DNA of 26,835 nt, from contig JAWOEH010000109.1 in assembly GCA_046482855.1 (NCBI GenBank), forward strand, positions 1-26,835, in the 5' to 3' direction. The translations under genes were made by a program, and so were the position numbers. Origin of the DNA: CAYVSF01 sp046482855. GTDB lineage: Bacteria; Bacteroidota; Bacteroidia; Bacteroidales; UBA12077. Under the pieces are notes generated by a model. That model did not search any database, was not told the origin of the DNA, and was given only the letters and a program-made list of their open reading frames with translations. Below, one piece after another: positions 25,439 through 26,835 of this stretch (position 1 is its first letter; every line of letters begins with the position of its first letter).

Positions 25439-25629
25439 TTAGCCTTTGATTTTTCGCCCCCGGAGTGGGGCAAAAGTTTGGTAACTACCAACTCACATAC
25501 ATCTACCAAAGTCCCGGCAGGGGCTTAAGACTTGAAGGGTGTATTGCCCTACAAATCAAAACCAAATCCGGAGGATTTGCATAGTTATAGCAATAATAAG
25601 TCAGGAAGGTCCTCGACTCCGGCGGAGTC
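25439..25629. repeat. Dispersed repeat R2, copy 2 (191 bp)
   Basis: Partner of 17225-17415, same length, 25 of 191 bases different, all outside the four palindromes. It ends in GACTCC-GGC-GGAGTC. Confidence 0.88.
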
Positions 25630-25724
25630 GTATATGTTGCATCTTTTCTTGCGACCTGCATTGATGGATAGAATACCTGAATTTTCTATTTGATTCCGGA
25701 GTCATTACTTTTATAGGATTATTG

Positions 25725-25754
25725 CTCAACCTCAGCCTCAGCCTTAACCTCAGC
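25725..25754. repeat. Hexanucleotide array H2
   Basis: About five degenerate CCTCAR units (one CCTTAA) directly before R1 copy C. Confidence 0.75.
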
Positions 25755-25757
25755 TTT

Positions 25758-25814
25758 GTATCACAAAGTATCTCAAAGGAAACGCTAAGTTTCACAAAGT
25801 TCTCGTAGTGTTAC
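25758..25814. repeat. Dispersed repeat R1, copy C
   Basis: A 57-base copy; 56 of 57 bases match copy B at 17016-17072. Confidence 0.9.
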
Positions 25815-25857
25815 TTGGTGAACAACGTTGTGATACCCTGCCTAAGGCAGGCAGGTG

Positions 25858-25881
25858 ACTGGGAGACTGGGAGACTGGGAG
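25858..25881. repeat. Three tandem copies of ACTGGGAG
   Basis: A perfect 8-bp direct repeat, three units, between R1 copy C and R4 copy 2. Confidence 0.8.
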
Positions 25882-25905
25882 ACGAAGAGATGACACGTGA
25901 GGCAT

Positions 25906-25961
25906 TGGTAATTAGAAAAATTGTACACGGTTGCAAATCCCATGAGATTAGCCCCTGTCTG
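25906..25961. repeat. Dispersed repeat R4, copy 2
   Basis: A 56-base copy, one base different from 17865-17920. In this mosaic it lies before R3; in mosaic 1 it lies after it. Confidence 0.88.
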
Positions 25962-25972
25962 CAGCCAGGCAG

Positions 25973-25991
25973 GCCTACCTCCGGCAGGCAG
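25973..25991. repeat. Single 19-bp GCCTACCTCC unit next to R3
   Basis: A perfect GCCTACCTCCGGCAGGCAG unit immediately before R3 copy 2. Confidence 0.75.
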
Positions 25992-25995
25992 GCTC

Positions 25996-26114
25996 AGGCG
26001 CCGAAGGTGCCGTAAGCAAAAGCACAGGGCAACGCCCTGTGTTTTGAACAGGCAGGAATCACTCGCTTCAACTACCCGGGTTGCCACCTATGGCCAGGTT
26101 CATGAAGCCTACCT
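25996..26114. repeat. Dispersed repeat R3, copy 2
   Basis: 119 bases, four different from 17647-17765. It has the same CACAGGGC-AAC-GCCCTGTG hairpin with flanking A and T runs, and its right end passes into the first 19-bp tandem array. Confidence 0.88.
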
Positions 26115-26163
26115 CCGGCAGGCAGGCCTACCTCCGGCAGGCAGGCCTACCTCCGGCAGGCGG
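26107..26163. repeat. Tandem 19-bp palindromic units, three copies
   Basis: Units start at 26107, 26126 and 26145; the third has one C-to-G-type change near its end. Each unit forms an imperfect hairpin (GCCT-ACCT arms against AGG-AGGC). Confidence 0.9.
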
Positions 26164-26197
26164 GCGAAAAGGAGAAAAGACGAATGAAGAGAAGAGA

Positions 26198-26232
26198 CTC
26201 AATCTCAATCTCAGCCTCAACCTCAACCACAG
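26198..26232. repeat. Hexanucleotide array H3 (35 bp)
   Basis: Degenerate CTCAAT/CCTCAR units ending CCACAG. It matches H4 but is 12 bases (two units) shorter. Confidence 0.8.
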
Positions 26233-26262
26233 TTTTGTATCACAAAGAGACGAGGCGACAGG

Positions 26263-26319
26263 GCCTACCTCCGGCAGGCAGGCCTACCTCCGGCAGGCAG
26301 GCCTACCTCCGGCAGGCAG
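26263..26319. repeat. Tandem 19-bp palindromic units, three copies (second array)
   Basis: Units start at 26263, 26282 and 26301, all matching GCCTACCTCCGGCAGGCAG. Confidence 0.9.
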
Positions 26320-26353
26320 GCGAAAAGGAGAAAAGACGAATTAAGAGAAGAAA

Positions 26354-26400
26354 CTCAATCTCAGCCTCAGCCTCGACTTCAACCTCAACCTCAACCACAG
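26354..26400. repeat. Hexanucleotide array H4 (47 bp)
   Basis: Same frame and ends as H3 (ending CCACAG) with two extra hexamers; this explains the 156 versus 168 base period of the higher-order repeat. Confidence 0.8.
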
Positions 26401-26430
26401 TTTTGTATCACAAAGAGACGAGGCGACAGG

Positions 26431-26468
26431 GCCTACCTCCGGCAGGCAGGCCTACCTCCGGCAGGCAG
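26431..26468. repeat. Tandem 19-bp palindromic units, two copies (third array)
   Basis: Units start at 26431 and 26450. The array then breaks off into unique sequence at 26469. Confidence 0.85.
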
Positions 26469-26527
26469 ACGATGAAACGAACGATTTTACGGGAATGTAT
26501 GGTGTCAAAGGTGCCGTAAACGAAGCT

Positions 26528-26610
26528 TTAGCCTTAGCCTTAACCTCAACCTCAACCTCAACCTCAGTCTCAGCCTCAGTCTCAGCCTCAACCTCAACCT
26601 CAATCTCAAC
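26528..26610. repeat. Hexanucleotide array H5
   Basis: About 14 units starting TTAGCC/TTAACC and turning into CCTCAA/CCTCAG. It is preceded by GTGCCGTAAACGAAGC, a short R3-like piece that also precedes hexamer-like sequence at 25200. Confidence 0.85.
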
Positions 26611-26762
26611 GACTTTACATTTTACATAAAATTAATGTATGTATAAAAACCTCATAATGAGAAATATAAATATTGATACAACCTATTTTAACATAAGAAA
26701 CCCAGGAAACTATTGTAAGGTTGAAAGTTTTTGCGTTTCTTTGCCACTCATATTTTACGATT

Positions 26763-26835
26763 ATGCAAAAAGATCTATTAAGCTCATTAAGTTCTCTGCT
26801 ACATCAGTCCGATGTGATGGAGATCATTACACAAA
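26763..26835 (+). CDS. Possible start of a plus-strand gene, cut by the window end
   Basis: An ATG at 26763 opens a frame (MQKDLLSSLSSLLHQSDVME...) of 24 full codons that stays open to the end of the window. The residues suggest a helical, leucine-rich N-terminus but no family can be named. The preceding ~150 bases are AT-rich and repeat-free, like a promoter region; TTTCTTTG at 26735 is a near match to the -7 consensus. Confidence 0.45.
   Translation, partial: MQKDLLSSLSSLLHQSDVMEIITQ

Larger units (their letters stand above)
25082..26762. repeat. Repeat mosaic 2: noncoding region with hexamer arrays and palindromic tandem units
   Basis: About 1.7 kb in the divergent space between the sugar-transferase gene and a likely plus-strand gene at 26763. 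It contains five arrays of degenerate CCTCAR hexamers, 19-bp palindromic units in tandem, and second copies of R1, R2, R3 and R4. The order of modules is R2-R1-R4-R3, against R1-R2-R3-R4 in mosaic 1. From 26107 a higher-order unit (19-bp units, spacer, hexamer array, spacer) is itself tandem, with periods of 156 and 168 bases. Frames made only of Arg-Leu or Ser-Thr-Ala runs come from the hexamers and are not taken as genes. The last ~150 bases (26611-26762) are AT-rich without repeats. Confidence 0.85.

Noticed and set aside
26081..26519. Plus-strand frames with YLRQAGLPPAGR-type repeats
   Set aside because: They follow the 19-bp tandem units and hexamers and end where the repeats end; the units are palindromic DNA, not a coding pattern with codon-position bias.

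Overview
The window looks like a chromosome segment of a Bacteroidota bacterium, probably Bacteroidales/Marinilabiliales-like. Grounds: several promoters carry the Bacteroidota -7 box (TAnnTTTG); Shine-Dalgarno sites are weak or absent; and the gene set includes a UpxY/NusG-like antiterminator, a Wzi-type capsule protein, an HAE-type RND pump with a lipoprotein adaptor, and a MetG fused to a C-terminal tRNA-binding domain. This is inferred from gene content only; there is no rRNA or tRNA gene here.

Layout. 1-3320 (+): the 3' part of a large gene ending in a phosphodiester-glycosidase domain, then hemW, whose -7 box overlaps the upstream stop codon. 3332-4624 (-): a GT4-type glycosyltransferase. 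4759-5172 (+): a secreted rhodanese-like protein. It converges on a LapA-domain membrane protein (5169-5486, -), and the two TAG stops share one CTAG. 5581-12178 (-): an RND efflux operon in the order tetR, tolC-like, adaptor, permease. The tetR is frameshifted at an A6 tract, and a 10-10-10 inverted repeat just upstream is a good operator candidate. 12315-14010 (-): a DUF502 membrane protein and an exported C1-type peptidase, closed by a strong intrinsic terminator. 14130-15464 (-): yraN, a UpxY-like antiterminator and a YjbR-like gene. 15549-16184 (+): an exported protein of unknown function.

16185-18065 holds no credible gene and is a mosaic of short repeated and palindromic modules. It is followed by an LD-carboxypeptidase (18066-18971, -) and metG (19149-21197, +), which are divergent. 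Next come two minus-strand surface-polysaccharide genes: a Wzi-like capsule assembly protein (21499-23109) and a polyprenyl-phosphate sugar transferase of unusual architecture (23546-25081).

25082-26762 is a second repeat mosaic. It reuses modules of the first in a different order and adds variable hexanucleotide (CCTCAR) arrays and tandem 19-bp palindromic units. A plus-strand gene probably starts at 26763 and runs off the end.

The housekeeping genes (hemW, metG, yraN) are ordinary. The parts most worth study are the two repeat mosaics (modules up to 191 bp in which palindromes are kept while linkers drift) and the disrupted efflux regulator. No CRISPR array, prophage, transposase gene or obvious defence operon was found.
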